Positions 6,156-6,214 of a DNA stretch of 6,214 bases are shown here, in pieces. Source of the stretch: CALEUX01 sp037439945 (GTDB lineage Bacteria; Bacteroidota; Bacteroidia; Bacteroidales; Marinilabiliaceae); NCBI GenBank assembly GCA_037439945.1, contig JBBIVA010000158.1, forward strand, positions 1-6,214, read 5' to 3'. The position numbers and the translations under genes were made by a program. The notes beneath the pieces are model-generated. The model saw nothing but the letters and a program-made list of their open reading frames with translations, ran no database searches and was not told the DNA's origin. Within the stretch, counting starts at the first letter, position 1, and every line of letters begins with the position of its first letter.

Positions 6156-6214
6156 ACCGAATAGTCGGTACAGGCTGCTTTAGAAAAACTTAATTTGTAA
6201 GCATTTATGATTAC
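6156..6214 (+). repeat. Palindromic intergenic element, copy 2 (cut by window end)
   Basis: It matches the reverse complement of 3567-3625 at 51 of 59 positions without gaps, and both share the 16-base block AGGCTGCTTTAGAAAA. The small hairpin here is ACCGA-ATAG-TCGGT (6156-6169). Relative to copy 1 its innermost pair has changed from G-C to A-T on both sides, so pairing is preserved. The window ends at the point where the second half of the palindrome would begin. The two copies lie in opposite orientation on either side of the aconitase gene. Confidence 0.75.

Larger units (their letters stand above)
5895..6214. other. Region upstream of the aconitase gene to the window end
   Basis: This 320-base stretch contains the aconitase promoter (5934-5962), a very AT-rich spacer of about 125 bases, the long inverted repeat (6088-6154) and the second copy of the palindromic element (6156-6214). 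The only ATG-initiated frames are trivial, for example 14 codons starting at 5969. I see no gene in it. Confidence 0.7.

Noticed and set aside
3567..6214. A composite transposon or MITE with aconitase as cargo, bounded by the inverted 59-base repeats
   Set aside because: There is no transposase and no visible target-site duplication, aconitase is a core gene, and copy 1 is itself a full palindrome rather than a single terminal repeat.
3540..6214. A CRISPR array
   Set aside because: Only two repeat copies exist, they are 2.5 kb apart and in opposite orientation, and there are no regular spacers or cas genes.

Overview
The window looks like AT-rich chromosomal DNA from a member of the Bacteroidota. 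The evidence is a Bacteroidota-type promoter (TTTG, 17 bases, TATTTTTG) in front of the aconitase gene, start codons with no Shine-Dalgarno sequence, a secreted DUF3857/transglutaminase-like protein that follows what appears to be a paralogue, and an aconitase of the roughly 755-residue type common in that phylum. No phage, plasmid, transposase, CRISPR or tRNA/rRNA feature is visible.

Layout, left to right. Bases 1-81 are the last 26 codons of a gene whose C-terminus resembles that of the next gene. A hairpin-plus-T-tract terminator follows (96-138). At 188-2104 (+) is an exported DUF3857/transglutaminase-like protein, and at 2211-3287 (+) a PflX/COG1313-type radical SAM protein that unexpectedly begins with a twin-arginine-like leader. 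A 342-base convergent intergenic region holds a perfect 15-bp-stem bidirectional terminator (3402-3445) and a palindromic element (3540-3625). The minus-strand aconitase gene runs from 5894 to 3630, with its promoter at 5934-5962. The right-hand flank carries a second, longer inverted repeat (6088-6154), directly followed by a second copy of the palindromic element (6156-6214) that runs off the window.

The genes do not form an obvious pathway. The two DUF3857 genes are a tandem pair separated by a terminator. The radical SAM gene may be read through from its upstream neighbour or have its own weak promoter. Aconitase is a stand-alone TCA-cycle gene transcribed towards them.

The least ordinary signals are the paired palindromic elements on either side of the aconitase gene (51 of 59 positions identical, with one compensatory base-pair change in a small hairpin), the long inverted repeat beside the second copy, and the Tat-like leader on a radical SAM enzyme. 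I see no convincing new multi-gene system.
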